A stretch of DNA of 46,262 bases from an uncultured Alphaproteobacteria bacterium (GTDB lineage: Bacteria; Pseudomonadota; Alphaproteobacteria; HIMB59; GCA-002718135). Positions 25,875-34,895 of this stretch are shown in pieces. The number at the start of each line of letters is the position of its first letter. Positions within the stretch are counted from its first letter, which is position 1. The position numbers and the translations under genes are program-made. The stretch spans positions 1 to 46,262 of the forward strand of contig CABYBP010000008.1 of the NCBI GenBank assembly GCA_902517315.1, in the 5' to 3' direction. Under the pieces are notes generated by a model. It was not told the DNA's origin. It saw only the letters and a program-made list of their open reading frames with translations, and made no database searches.

Positions 25875-27254
25875 ATGAAAAAAATATTACTCATAGCTAC
25901 TGCTTTAGTTTTTTCTTTCAGCTTTTCTAAATCTTTTGCCGATGGTCATGGTCCAGAAGTTTATGGACCTTACCCTATTACATTAAAAGGTTATGATGGC
26001 GATAAAACAAACTCAGTAAAATATACAGGTCAAATGGCTAGACAAGTCTTACATGATAGTTTGAAGAAACTTGTCAAAACTGGTGATCTCGATAAAATGA
26101 TGGCATATTATAATGGGGAAGATGGTTTAGAGATTATTGCTCCAAAATCAAAAGATGGTTTCCCAGTAATGCAAACTATGGTTTCAGAGATTGGTAGTGG
26201 AAACTTATCTGGCAAAATGTACAAAGGCGCTATTCCAGGTTGGGGCGGACTATCTGGACCTGAAGCTCTTGAGCACATGATGCAGAAAGCTAGTGAAATT
26301 GGTAGTGATTTTGATCCTGCTACAGGATTCGATTACACTCAATTAATATCTAAGTTCGCTATGGGCGCAGTTTTTTATAACCAAGCCGTAAATAGTTATC
26401 TTGGAAGTAAAATGGAAATTGGTCAAAAAGAAAACCGTAAGCCTTATAAAGAAGGCGCTTATTATACTGGTAAAGAACATAGTTGGGACGAAGCATTTGG
26501 ATACTGGGGTGCTGCAGCCCACTCTTTAACATTAACAGCAGAACAAAATTATAATGTTGCTAAGATGAAAGATTTAGCTGCTGCTGATTATAATGGTGAT
26601 GGCGTTGTAGATTTATATTCTGAAATGTTGTTCGCACATGCTTACTATGCATCAAGCTATGACAAAGGTGGTAAGACTAATTATCTAGCTACTATTAACC
26701 AAGCATTTATTGATGGTAGAAAAGTTATTAGAGACGCTGGTGGAAGAAACCTCAACTTTTCTGAAAGAACAGATATGTTAGAAGCTAGAGATACTATTAG
26801 AGAAAATTGGCAAAAAGTTATTGCTGAGTCTGTGTTCAAGTATGCTGGTTCTACCTATAAAGATATTGTTGCACTTGAAACAATTATGGATGCCAATGGT
26901 GATACCGAAGAAGCATTTAGAAAGTATGCTAAACACTGGGGTGAACTCAAAGGGTTTGCTTTAGCTCTTCAATGTGGACCAGAAGATTTGGGTGAAACTG
27001 CAGAAAAGATGAATAGAATGATGGGTTTTGGACCAGTTCTATTAAATGCTTCTCAAGTTGTTGGAGTTGATTCAAATGGTAACTTCATTAAAGATCAAGC
27101 TCAGGATTGGGGAGAATTTAAAATGCACATGATTAAAATTCAAAAACTGATGGTTGATGAATTTGGGGTTACTGCAAGAAATAATGATCAATTAGCTGCT
27201 ATGGAAGAACTTGCCAGCTCTATGGGAAGTTCTGACTCAGCTGAAAACGATTAA
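25875..27254 (+). CDS. DUF4856 periplasmic protein (imelysin-like), probably iron-related
   Basis: A 459-residue exported protein. The signal peptide is 1-22 (ending SFA). The early KYTGQMARQVLHDSLKKLVKTG and the strongly conserved TGKEHSWDEAFGYWG (199-212) are hallmarks of DUF4856, an alpha-helical family related to imelysin-like iron proteins. ADYNGDGVVDLYSE (237-250) looks like a calcium-type DxNxDG loop. The biochemical role is unknown. Its position in front of a ferric-iron transporter, behind two ICE-like sites, suggests a periplasmic iron-binding or iron-reducing partner. A good ribosome-binding site (AAGGA) precedes the ATG; a large palindrome follows the stop. Confidence 0.8.
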   Translation: MKKILLIATALVFSFSFSKSFADGHGPEVYGPYPITLKGYDGDKTNSVKYTGQMARQVLHDSLKKLVKTGDLDKMMAYYNGEDGLEIIAPKSKDGFPVMQTMVSEIGSGNLSGKMYKGAIPGWGGLSGPEALEHMMQKASEIGSDFDPATGFDYTQLISKFAMGAVFYNQAVNSYLGSKMEIGQKENRKPYKEGAYYTGKEHSWDEAFGYWGAAAHSLTLTAEQNYNVAKMKDLAAADYNGDGVVDLYSEMLFAHAYYASSYDKGGKTNYLATINQAFIDGRKVIRDAGGRNLNFSERTDMLEARDTIRENWQKVIAESVFKYAGSTYKDIVALETIMDANGDTEEAFRKYAKHWGELKGFALALQCGPEDLGETAEKMNRMMGFGPVLLNASQVVGVDSNGNFIKDQAQDWGEFKMHMIKIQKLMVDEFGVTARNNDQLAAMEELASSMGSSDSAEND

Positions 27255-27265
27255 TTCAATATTAT

Positions 27266-27291
27266 AGTGTGGCTTTATATAAAGCCACACT
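27266..27291. repeat. 26-bp perfect palindrome after the DUF4856 gene
   Basis: AGTGTGGCTTTAT (27266-27278) is followed directly by its exact reverse complement (27279-27291). In RNA this is a very stable hairpin. No T-run follows and the next gene starts 11 bp later, so it more likely stabilises the upstream message or reduces read-through than ends it. It could also be a protein operator. Confidence 0.8.
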
Positions 27292-27302
27292 GCTGAACTG
27301 GG

Positions 27303-28313
27303 ATGGAAATTTTAACAGAATATATATCTAATATTGGTAATCAATTTATTGATCCAAAAAAAAGAGTCTTTGTAGCTTACATTGGTATTTCAATATTAAT
27401 TGCATTTCTATGGTTTATCTTATTAAGAAAATATTCTCTTTTTGCAGCATTTAAGAAAATTTTTGATAAAAAAATATTTTTTTCTAAGTCAGCAAAATCC
27501 GACTACAAAGTTTTTCTTATTAATCAATTAATAATGATGACTATTTCACCATTTTTAATTACTCAATTAACAATTGCCACAGCACTTTACTTTTATTTTC
27601 ACACCATTGATTGGTTAAGTGTTGGAATGTTTAAAGAAACCCTTCCAATTCTTGTGATAATTGCTTTCACTACTTTTCAATTTACTATTGATGATTTTAG
27701 CAAATATATAGTTCATAGGTTTATGCACAAATGGCCAATTTTATGGTCACTTCATAAAGTGCACCATTCTGCTACCGTTTTAACACCAATGACTGTTTTT
27801 AGAACTCATCCTTTAGAGGGAATAATTTTCTCTCTTAGAAGTTCAATCACACAAGCAATAAGTATTTCTTCTTTTATTTTTTTATTTGGTGATTCAGTAA
27901 GCTTATATACAGTTCTTGGAGTAAACATTTTTGTATTTATTTTTAATATTCTAGGATCAAATTTACGACACTCACACGTAGGAATTAGATATTGGAGATG
28001 GGTAGAGTATATATTCATTTCTCCAGCCCAACATCAATTACATCACTCTATAGCAAGAGAACACCATGATAAGAACTTTGGAGCAGCTTTAGCTATTTGG
28101 GATTATCTATTTAGATCACTTCATCATTCAGTTGAATTTGAAACTTTAGAACTTGGAATTGAAAAGAACCAAAAAGATGAAAGTCATAATTTAAAAGATT
28201 TATACATAAGTCCATTTATTGAAATTAAAAATTATTTTTTAAGAAAGTTTTTAAAAATAAAACTTAAATTTAGCTCAATTAATCTGAAAAGGAGATCGTT
28301 AAATGAAAACTAA
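27303..28313 (+). CDS. Fatty acid hydroxylase / sterol desaturase superfamily membrane protein
   Basis: A 336-residue integral membrane enzyme with the diiron histidine clusters of the superfamily: H138-x3-H142, H151-x2-HH155, H169, H223 and H225, and HQLHH (244-248) with HH 254-255. About five hydrophobic segments surround them. Such enzymes hydroxylate or desaturate lipids with O2 and two iron atoms; the substrate here is unknown. It overlaps the iron-binding-protein gene by 11 bp, so it is truly inside the iron operon. The C-terminal 40 residues are strongly basic. The ribosome-binding site is weak and lies just after the palindrome. Confidence 0.87.
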   Translation: MEILTEYISNIGNQFIDPKKRVFVAYIGISILIAFLWFILLRKYSLFAAFKKIFDKKIFFSKSAKSDYKVFLINQLIMMTISPFLITQLTIATALYFYFHTIDWLSVGMFKETLPILVIIAFTTFQFTIDDFSKYIVHRFMHKWPILWSLHKVHHSATVLTPMTVFRTHPLEGIIFSLRSSITQAISISSFIFLFGDSVSLYTVLGVNIFVFIFNILGSNLRHSHVGIRYWRWVEYIFISPAQHQLHHSIAREHHDKNFGAALAIWDYLFRSLHHSVEFETLELGIEKNQKDESHNLKDLYISPFIEIKNYFLRKFLKIKLKFSSINLKRRSLNEN

Positions 28314-29322
28314 TTTATTACATTTTGTATTTTTATTTTTTATATTTATTTTTACTCCGTATTTAAATGCAAAAGAGATAAATATTTATTCACATAGACA
28401 GCCATTCTTAATTAACCCGTTTCTAGAATTATTTACTGAGGAAACTGGCATTAAAACGAATGTTGTTTATTCTAAAAAAGGCTTAGCCCAGAGACTGAAG
28501 GCTGAGGGAGAAAATAGTCCAGCAGATGTTATTCTTACAGTAGATATAGGAAGACTGTATATTTATGATGATCTTGATTTACTCTCTCCATTAGATTCAA
28601 AACAGTTGCAAAATAATATTCCTAATTACCTGAGGAGCCCTGACAATACATGGTTTGGTCTTTCCAAAAGAGCTAGAGTTATTGTAGTTCACAAAGAGAA
28701 GATTGCAGAAGGTGAAATAACTAGAATTGAAGATTTGGCGGACCCCAAGTGGAAGGGAAAAATTTGCTCAAGACCTGGAAGTCACGTTTATAACCGTGGA
28801 ATAATGGCATCAGTTTTAGCAGCGCTTGGCGAAGAAGAAGCAGAAAAATGGGCTAAGGCTATGGTGGCTAATTTTGCTAAAAGACCACAAGGCAATGACA
28901 GAGCACAGGTTAAAGCAATTCATGAAGGGGAGTGTGAACTTGCTCTTATAAATAATTATTATTATGGAAAACTGAAATTCTCAGAAGACCCTGAACAAAG
29001 AAAATGGGCTGAAACTGTGAGATTAGTTTTTCCTAATCAAGCTGAGGGTGAAAGAGGAGCTCATGTAAATATTTCAGGTGGAGGTGTAGCTAAGTATTCT
29101 AGTAACAAAGAAGAAGCTCAGAAGTTACTGGAGTTTTTAACAAGTGAAAAAGCACAAAAACTTTATGGAGAAATAAATTTTGAGTACCCAGCAAATCTAA
29201 AAATTGAGCCTGGAGAAGAATTACAAAGCTGGGGTAGCTTTAGAGAGGATACACTTCCAATAATAAAAATAGCAGAACTTGCTCCTAATGCCCAAATGAT
29301 AATTGATCGGGTTGGCTGGTAG
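28303..29322 (+). CDS. fbpA: Ferric-iron ABC importer, periplasmic binding protein (FbpA/FutA-like)
   Basis: Binds Fe(III) in the periplasm. Signal peptide 1-23 (ending LNA). The mature protein has the Fut/Fbp pattern: IYSHRQPFL with H31, ADVILTVDIGRLY, KICSRPGSHVYNRGIM, and the tyrosine cluster INNYYYGKL (Y219-221), which is the typical metal-binding triad; HVNISGGGVAKYSSN follows. AAGGAG at 28289-28294 is a good ribosome-binding site, located inside the preceding gene. The permease gene is 11 bp downstream; the ATPase is on the other strand. Confidence 0.9.
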   Translation: MKTNLLHFVFLFFIFIFTPYLNAKEINIYSHRQPFLINPFLELFTEETGIKTNVVYSKKGLAQRLKAEGENSPADVILTVDIGRLYIYDDLDLLSPLDSKQLQNNIPNYLRSPDNTWFGLSKRARVIVVHKEKIAEGEITRIEDLADPKWKGKICSRPGSHVYNRGIMASVLAALGEEEAEKWAKAMVANFAKRPQGNDRAQVKAIHEGECELALINNYYYGKLKFSEDPEQRKWAETVRLVFPNQAEGERGAHVNISGGGVAKYSSNKEEAQKLLEFLTSEKAQKLYGEINFEYPANLKIEPGEELQSWGSFREDTLPIIKIAELAPNAQMIIDRVGW

Positions 29323-29333
29323 TTTATAACCAA

Positions 29334-30947
29334 GTGAATTTGTATAATTGGAATAGCTCATCTACATTAGCAACTTTTCTTGCTCTTTTTATAATTTGTC
29401 CAATAGTTGCTATTTTTTACTCCGCATTTTTAGGAGATACCAGTCTATGGCCACATTTATTCTCAACCGTTCTACCAAGATATGTTTACAACACAATTGT
29501 TCTCATGATCGGGGTAGGTATACTAAGTATGATCTTTGGTGTTTCTTCAGCATGGGTAGTTACAAGATATAACTTTATAGGTAAAAATTTTTTTGAGTGG
29601 GCACTATTATTACCCGCTGCAGTACCTGCATATATCATTGCTTATACATACACTGATTTTTTAGAATACGCTGGTCCATTACAAAAACTACTAAGGGAAA
29701 TTTTTAACTGGAATAGTGTTGACGATTATTGGTTCCCAGAAATACGATCAATGGGCGGAGCTATTTTAGTTATGTCATGTGTTCTTTATCCATATATTTA
29801 CATGATGACTAGAGCATCTTTTTTAACTGTGCCCTTATCTTTTTATCAAACAAGTTTAATTTATGGACGAAGCAGTTTTTTCTCTGTGGCCCTGCCACTT
29901 GCAAGACCAGGAATATTTGCTGGCTTAGCACTTGTATTAATGGAAACAATTTCTGATTTTGGAACAGTTGAATACTTTGCTCTAGAAACTCTAACCCTTG
30001 GTGTATTTAATGTTTGGTTGGGAATGAACAGTCTATCAGGTGCGGCACAAATATCTTCAGTTTTATTTATTTTTGTTGTTGTCCTTTTAACTATTGAATA
30101 TTTAGCAAGACGTAGACAAAGGTATTTTGAAAAAAGTAGTGGTCAAAATATGCTTGAGTCAGAAACAATTTCATTTTCTGGAAAGTTACTTTGTTTTTTA
30201 ATTTGTTTGACCCCAATTACTCTTGGATTTGTAATTCCTGTGCTCATTCTTTTAAATTTCGTTTTAAGTGGTTTTTCTATAATTAATTTTAGTGAAGTTA
30301 TATTTGCTGCAACAACAAGTATATCACTTGCACTTGCAGGAGCTGCTACTGTCATGCTAGTCTCTATAATTCTAATTATTGTATCAAACTATAAATCAAA
30401 TACTTTTCAAAAAGGATTAATTTTTGTAGCTTCATGTGGTTATGCTTTACCAGGTACTATACTTGCAGTTGGCATTGTTATCTTTTTTGGATGGTTAAAT
30501 TCAATAACTAATATTGAAATGGGTTATGCTGCAGGTGGTTTCTTAGTATTAATTTTTGCTTACACAACTAGATTTTTAGCAGTTGGTAATGCAGCCCTGC
30601 GATCAGGAATACTTAAAGTTCATCCAAATGCGGTTGACGCTTCTCAAACAATGGGAAAAGGTTTTCTAAATACAATTCGAGTAATCGTATTACCCTTAAT
30701 TTATACCAATATCCTAATAGGAGGCATCCTAGTTTTTGTTGATATTTTAAAAGAACTTCCAATTACTCTACTGCTAAGACCTTTTAATTTTGAAACTTTA
30801 GCTACCTATGTCTACCAATATGCATCCGATGAACTTTTACAAGAATCATCATTTGCTGCTCTAATAATTATTGTGGTTGGTCTTGGTCCAGTAATATTTT
30901 TAAACACAACTCTTCAAAGAGTTTCACAAAAAAAAGAAAGTAACTAA
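29334..30947 (+). CDS. fbpB: Ferric-iron ABC importer, fused permease (FbpB-like)
   Basis: A 537-residue permease made of two six-helix halves in one chain, as in FbpB/SfuB. Each half has an EAA-type coupling loop: one around YQTSLIYGRSSFFSVALPLARPG in the first half, one around HPNAVDASQTMGKGFLNTIRVIVLP in the second. The start codon is GTG. Its stop codon overlaps the stop of the convergent ATPase gene by 4 bp, leaving no intergenic DNA. It would transfer Fe(III) from FbpA using FbpC. Confidence 0.9.
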   Translation: MNLYNWNSSSTLATFLALFIICPIVAIFYSAFLGDTSLWPHLFSTVLPRYVYNTIVLMIGVGILSMIFGVSSAWVVTRYNFIGKNFFEWALLLPAAVPAYIIAYTYTDFLEYAGPLQKLLREIFNWNSVDDYWFPEIRSMGGAILVMSCVLYPYIYMMTRASFLTVPLSFYQTSLIYGRSSFFSVALPLARPGIFAGLALVLMETISDFGTVEYFALETLTLGVFNVWLGMNSLSGAAQISSVLFIFVVVLLTIEYLARRRQRYFEKSSGQNMLESETISFSGKLLCFLICLTPITLGFVIPVLILLNFVLSGFSIINFSEVIFAATTSISLALAGAATVMLVSIILIIVSNYKSNTFQKGLIFVASCGYALPGTILAVGIVIFFGWLNSITNIEMGYAAGGFLVLIFAYTTRFLAVGNAALRSGILKVHPNAVDASQTMGKGFLNTIRVIVLPLIYTNILIGGILVFVDILKELPITLLLRPFNFETLATYVYQYASDELLQESSFAALIIIVVGLGPVIFLNTTLQRVSQKKESN

Positions 30948-31990
30948 TTTTTAAAAATAAAAGCTTGAGATTGATCTATCTCAATTTCGACAGCAGATGA
31001 TTGTTGAGGATTAAATTCTGGAGGCATGTGACTATGAACATGAATAACCTCATTATTGTCATCAAGCACTGAAAGATGAACAAAACTAAAAGACCCCATT
31101 AATTTTGAGGCCATAACAGTACCTTTTATTCCATTAACAGGTGTTGGTTGTTGTTTTAATTTTACTCCTTGTGGTCTTACATGTATTTCTACATTTGTAT
31201 TTTCAAGTTCATTTGGAGCTTTAATTTTTCCTACTGGCGTATCTACAAAAGAGTTATTAACTTTTCCATGAAACCTATTTGTTTCGCCAAAAAATTCAGT
31301 CACATATGAATTTTTAGGATTTTTATATAATTCTGCCGGGCTACCAGATTGAATAATATATCCTGAGGTATCCATAATATTTATTTGATTAGAAATGAAC
31401 ATAGCTTCAAATGGATCATGAGTAACAATAATCACTGATATGTTAGATTTTTGTAGTAAATGTAAAGTATCATCCCTGACCTCTTCTCTTAAATTCAAAT
31501 CAAGACTCGAAAATGGCTCATCTAATAAAAGTAAATCAGGTTGAGAAATAATTGATCTTGCTAATGCTACTCTTTGTTGTTCGCCACCACTTAACTCATG
31601 GGGAAATTTATTTAGAGAGTTTGGAAGTTTTATTAAATCAATAATATCCTCAATTCTATAATTTGAATTTTTATAATTTATGGGATACTCTAAGTTTTGC
31701 TTGACTGTTAAATGTGGAAATAAAGCATAGTCTTGAAATAAAAATCCAATTTTTCTCTTTTCAGTTGGCAAATGTTTTTTTGTACTACTCACCTCTTCGC
31801 CATTTATTAAGATTTGACCAGATTGTACTTTTTCTAAACCTGCAATAAGTTTTAATAATGTTGTTTTTCCACTTCCTGAAGGACCAAGAATACAAGAAAT
31901 GCTATCCTTGGTTAGATTGAACTCAATATTATTTAAGATTTTTTTATTATTAATCTCATGAGTCAGATTTCTTACTTCAACAGCTAACAT
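30944..31990 (-). CDS. fbpC: ABC transporter ATPase, probably the FbpC partner of the ferric importer
   Basis: A 348-residue ATPase with Walker A GPSGSGKTT (36-44), Q-loop region IGFLFQDYALFPHL, signature LSGGEQQRVALARS and Walker B LLLLDEPFSSLD, plus a C-terminal TOBE-like regulatory domain (about 240-348). The PTEKRKIGFLFQDYALFPHLTV sequence is typical of the Fbp/Fut/Pot group. Assignment to iron rests on the adjacent fbpAB, which lack an ATPase. It is transcribed towards fbpB from the opposite strand, so its dose is set by a separate promoter. Confidence 0.82.
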   Translation of the reverse strand: MLAVEVRNLTHEINNKKILNNIEFNLTKDSISCILGPSGSGKTTLLKLIAGLEKVQSGQILINGEEVSSTKKHLPTEKRKIGFLFQDYALFPHLTVKQNLEYPINYKNSNYRIEDIIDLIKLPNSLNKFPHELSGGEQQRVALARSIISQPDLLLLDEPFSSLDLNLREEVRDDTLHLLQKSNISVIIVTHDPFEAMFISNQINIMDTSGYIIQSGSPAELYKNPKNSYVTEFFGETNRFHGKVNNSFVDTPVGKIKAPNELENTNVEIHVRPQGVKLKQQPTPVNGIKGTVMASKLMGSFSFVHLSVLDDNNEVIHVHSHMPPEFNPQQSSAVEIEIDQSQAFIFKN

Positions 31991-32012
31991 AAGTTTCCTA
32001 ATACACTAAAAA

Positions 32013-32924
32013 TTAAACACGAGGAAATTTATCTAAAACTTCACTTTCCCATTCTAGAAATTTTTTGGATCTATTATCTGGACTTGGGTGAGATCCCATA
32101 AATTCGGGCATTCTTCCTTCTTGATCTGCTATCATTCTCTGCCATAGTTTGGCAGGCTCCTTAATATTAAATCCCGCAAGATTCATAAATCCCATGCCTA
32201 AATAATCGGCTTCACTTTCCATTTTTCTACTGAAGGGAAGAAAGATTCCATATTTAACAACAGAGTTGTAAACATTACCACCTACATTACCTACTCTAAA
32301 AGACTTATTAAGAAGTTCTGCATACCTACTTCGTGATATCCCAATCGTTGCCATTTGTATCATTGAAGCTTGAGTTAATTTTTCTACAGTATGTCTTGCA
32401 AATGCATGAGCAATTTCATGTCCCATGACTGCTGCAATACCATCATCATTTTTACATATAGGAAGTATACCTGTATAAAAAGCAATTTTGCCCCCTGGCA
32501 TACACCAAGCATTTTTATTTTCTGAATCTATAAGAGCGAACTGCCAATTAAAATTTCCAGCAGGATTTTTTTCACGCTTATTAAGATAATATGTATCTAG
32601 AGAGGTGTAAATTTCTTTTCCTATTTCTTCAATTTTTTTTGATTCATCTGTGTTATCTAAAAGAATTTTATCTTCTTTAGCTTTAGATAAAAATCTTGAA
32701 TATGTTTTTTCAACTTCTTGATTTAGAGATCTTTCATTGGGATAAATCTTTGGTGTGCCAAGGATACCTCCACCCATTAAAATTATGGGGAGGTTGCTAT
32801 CATATAAATTTAACTGACTTCTATTTGTTAGTGGAACTTGTGTGCAAGATGGCAAAAATACAGATCCACATAATGAGCAGCTTGCTCCAACAATAAAATT
32901 TCTTCTATTTGTTTTTGTTTCCAC
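32013..32924 (-). CDS. M48-family zinc metalloprotease, Tat-type lipoprotein
   Basis: A 303-residue LoiP/YggG/BepA-like protease. The N-terminus has NRRNF followed by a hydrophobic stretch and a lipobox LPSC with acyl-cysteine C27, which indicates a lipoprotein, possibly exported folded by Tat. The zinc site is HEIAH (169-173) in MGHEIAHAFARH; the third ligand should be the E in MESEADYLGM further on. It probably degrades misfolded outer-membrane or envelope proteins. The start is GTG, with the predicted transcript start at or next to it. It is divergent from add with 29 bp between starts. Confidence 0.88.
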   Translation of the reverse strand: METKTNRRNFIVGASCSLCGSVFLPSCTQVPLTNRSQLNLYDSNLPIILMGGGILGTPKIYPNERSLNQEVEKTYSRFLSKAKEDKILLDNTDESKKIEEIGKEIYTSLDTYYLNKREKNPAGNFNWQFALIDSENKNAWCMPGGKIAFYTGILPICKNDDGIAAVMGHEIAHAFARHTVEKLTQASMIQMATIGISRSRYAELLNKSFRVGNVGGNVYNSVVKYGIFLPFSRKMESEADYLGMGFMNLAGFNIKEPAKLWQRMIADQEGRMPEFMGSHPSPDNRSKKFLEWESEVLDKFPRV

Positions 32925-32930
32925 TAATTT

Positions 32931-32944
32931 ATTATATACATAAT
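32931..32944. promoter_or_regulatory. Back-to-back -10 boxes between the M48 protease and add genes
   Basis: ATTATA at 32931-32936 reads TATAAT on the minus strand, placing the start of the protease transcript near 32924, its GTG codon. CATAAT at 32939-32944 could serve add, with a start near 32951 and an ATG at 32954. Both transcripts would be leaderless or nearly so. Confidence 0.4.
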
Positions 32945-32953
32945 TTCAATTAT

Positions 32954-33934
32954 ATGAAAATTTTTAATACAGTTAAAAAAGCAGAAATTCATGTTCATCT
33001 TGAAGCTACCATTACACCAGACCTTTGTAAAAAATTTGCTATGCGCAACAATCATGAAATACCAGAAGAAATGTTTGGATCAAAATATGCATACCAATGG
33101 GATGATTTTTATGATTTTATAAAAAAGTACGACATTGTCACTTCTGTTATTTACACACCAGAAGACTATTTTGAATTAACGTATGAGTATTTAAAAGAAT
33201 GTGCCGCCAACAATGTCCTTTATGTTGAAGCGATGATTTCATCAACTCATGCCAAAGCAAAAGGAATGGCATATCATTCATTTATTGAAGGAGTATACGA
33301 AGCTTCTAAAAAAGCTGAAGAGGATTTTGGTATTGTGTCTCGATATATAATGAATGGCATTAGACATCTTGGACCAGAGTCTGTTCAGAATACAGCCAAA
33401 GAAGTCCTTGATAACCCTCACCCATGCTTAGTTGGCTTTGGTTTAGCTGGTGATGAGTTACATTTTCCTCCAAATCTATTTGTAAAAACATTTGATATGC
33501 TGAAAGAGATGAATTTTCCCATTTCTGTTCATGCTGGTGAATGGGATGGTCCAGAAAATATTCGTAATGCTATAAATTTATTACACCCAACTAGATTAGG
33601 TCACGGTGTAAGATCAATTGAAGATTCTGACCTTGTAAAAGAGATTATTGAAAAAGATATTATTCTTGAAACTTGTCCAACAAGTAATATTGCAACAAAA
33701 ATTTATGAAGATTATGAAAGTCATCCAGTTAAAACGTTATTTGATCAAGGTGTAAAAGTTACTGTTAATTCAGATGACCCCCCATTTTTTAATGCCACTA
33801 TTCAAGGTGAATATAAAGTTATGGAAGAATTAGGCTTGAATGAAAAAGAACTTACATCACTTACTCATAATGCCATTAAGTACTCTTTTTGTGATGAAGA
33901 AAATAAAAATAAATTATTATCTAAATTAAGCTAG
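32954..33934 (+). CDS. add: Adenosine deaminase
   Basis: Deaminates adenosine (or a close purine) to inosine. Zinc ligands H13 and H15 (AEIHVHLEATI), H193 (SVHAGEWDG, with catalytic E196), H217 (RLGHGVR), D274 and D275 (VNSDDPPFF) are all present. I chose the ATG at 32954, giving 326 residues. An upstream ATG at 32909 would add 15 hydrophobic residues, overlap the divergent protease gene and run across the promoter. Adenine deaminase is an alternative in this superfamily. It converges on the adenosine-kinase-like gene with a 14-bp overlap. Confidence 0.9.
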   Translation: MKIFNTVKKAEIHVHLEATITPDLCKKFAMRNNHEIPEEMFGSKYAYQWDDFYDFIKKYDIVTSVIYTPEDYFELTYEYLKECAANNVLYVEAMISSTHAKAKGMAYHSFIEGVYEASKKAEEDFGIVSRYIMNGIRHLGPESVQNTAKEVLDNPHPCLVGFGLAGDELHFPPNLFVKTFDMLKEMNFPISVHAGEWDGPENIRNAINLLHPTRLGHGVRSIEDSDLVKEIIEKDIILETCPTSNIATKIYEDYESHPVKTLFDQGVKVTVNSDDPPFFNATIQGEYKVMEELGLNEKELTSLTHNAIKYSFCDEENKNKLLSKLS

Positions 33935-34895
33935 ATAATTTTACTAAAGGTCTTGCACCGTAGTGCGAAATAATTTCTGCTGCAGCAATCGATGCATAGT
34001 TTCCGCATTCCTCCATGCTTTTATCTTTTGAATAACCAAATAAAAAGCCAGATGCATATAAATCTCCTGCACCAGTTGTATCAATAACCTTTTCTACTTT
34101 TTTTACAGAGACCTCAGTTACCTCACTTCCCGATACAATCACTGATCCACCACTTCCTTTAGTAATAGCTGCAACAATATTTAATGATTTTGCATATTCT
34201 AAACCTTCATCAAAACTATCCGTTTCTGCCATAGCTTTGATTTCATCTTCATTGGCAAATAAAATATCAACATTCTCTGTTATTAATTCTTTAAAAGAGT
34301 CACGGTGTCTATCAACACAAAAAAGATCTGAAAGAGTAAAGGCAATTTTTTGATTATCAGCTTTGCAAATATCCACCATTTTTTTCATAGCTTTTTTTGC
34401 ATTTTCATTATCCCACAAATATCCTTCTAAATAAGCAATGTTATGATTTTTAATATCATCCTCTTTGATATCTTCAGGGCCAATCAGCGTTCCTGCTCCC
34501 AAAAAGGTACACATCGTTCTTGTTCCATCTTCTTCTACAAATATTGTACAACAACCTGTTGAAATATCAGGTGATGTAAAACCTAAAGGAAATTTTAATC
34601 CTTCGCGAACCATATCCTTTTGAAGATAAATACCAATTTCATCATTTTTTATTTTTCCAATAAAGCTTCCATTGCCACCAAATGATGTAATGCCAAACAT
34701 GGAATTACCAAGTGATCCGCCACCTGCCATTTCTCTGATTGAATAATTATCATGTAAATTATTTTTTAAACCTTCATCAATAAGATTCATTGAATCTCTA
34801 TTGATTTCATGTTTTTCAATTTCGCTTTGATTGGATGGAATAATCGCATCAACCATTGCGTTTCCAATTCCTACTACGTCTAATTTTTCACTCAT
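33921..34895 (-). CDS. PfkB-family kinase, probable adenosine kinase
   Basis: A 324-residue ribokinase-fold kinase. It has VVGIGNAMVDAI at the start, the GGSLGNSMFGI substrate loop with conserved glycines, and the catalytic anion hole DTTGAGDLYASGFLFGY (general base Asp in GAGD). The N-terminal 'GNAMVDAI' and MNLIDE pattern matches alphaproteobacterial adenosine kinases. Ribokinase or another sugar kinase cannot be excluded. Facing add, it would give two fates for imported adenosine: phosphorylation to AMP or deamination. It overlaps the next gene by 4 bp. Confidence 0.85.
   Translation of the reverse strand: MSEKLDVVGIGNAMVDAIIPSNQSEIEKHEINRDSMNLIDEGLKNNLHDNYSIREMAGGGSLGNSMFGITSFGGNGSFIGKIKNDEIGIYLQKDMVREGLKFPLGFTSPDISTGCCTIFVEEDGTRTMCTFLGAGTLIGPEDIKEDDIKNHNIAYLEGYLWDNENAKKAMKKMVDICKADNQKIAFTLSDLFCVDRHRDSFKELITENVDILFANEDEIKAMAETDSFDEGLEYAKSLNIVAAITKGSGGSVIVSGSEVTEVSVKKVEKVIDTTGAGDLYASGFLFGYSKDKSMEECGNYASIAAAEIISHYGARPLVKLSSLI

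Noticed and set aside
32909..32953. 15-residue hydrophobic extension of adenosine deaminase
   Set aside because: It overlaps the divergent protease gene and the shared promoter; the conserved protein begins just after the ATG at 32954, and a cytosolic enzyme needs no such leader.
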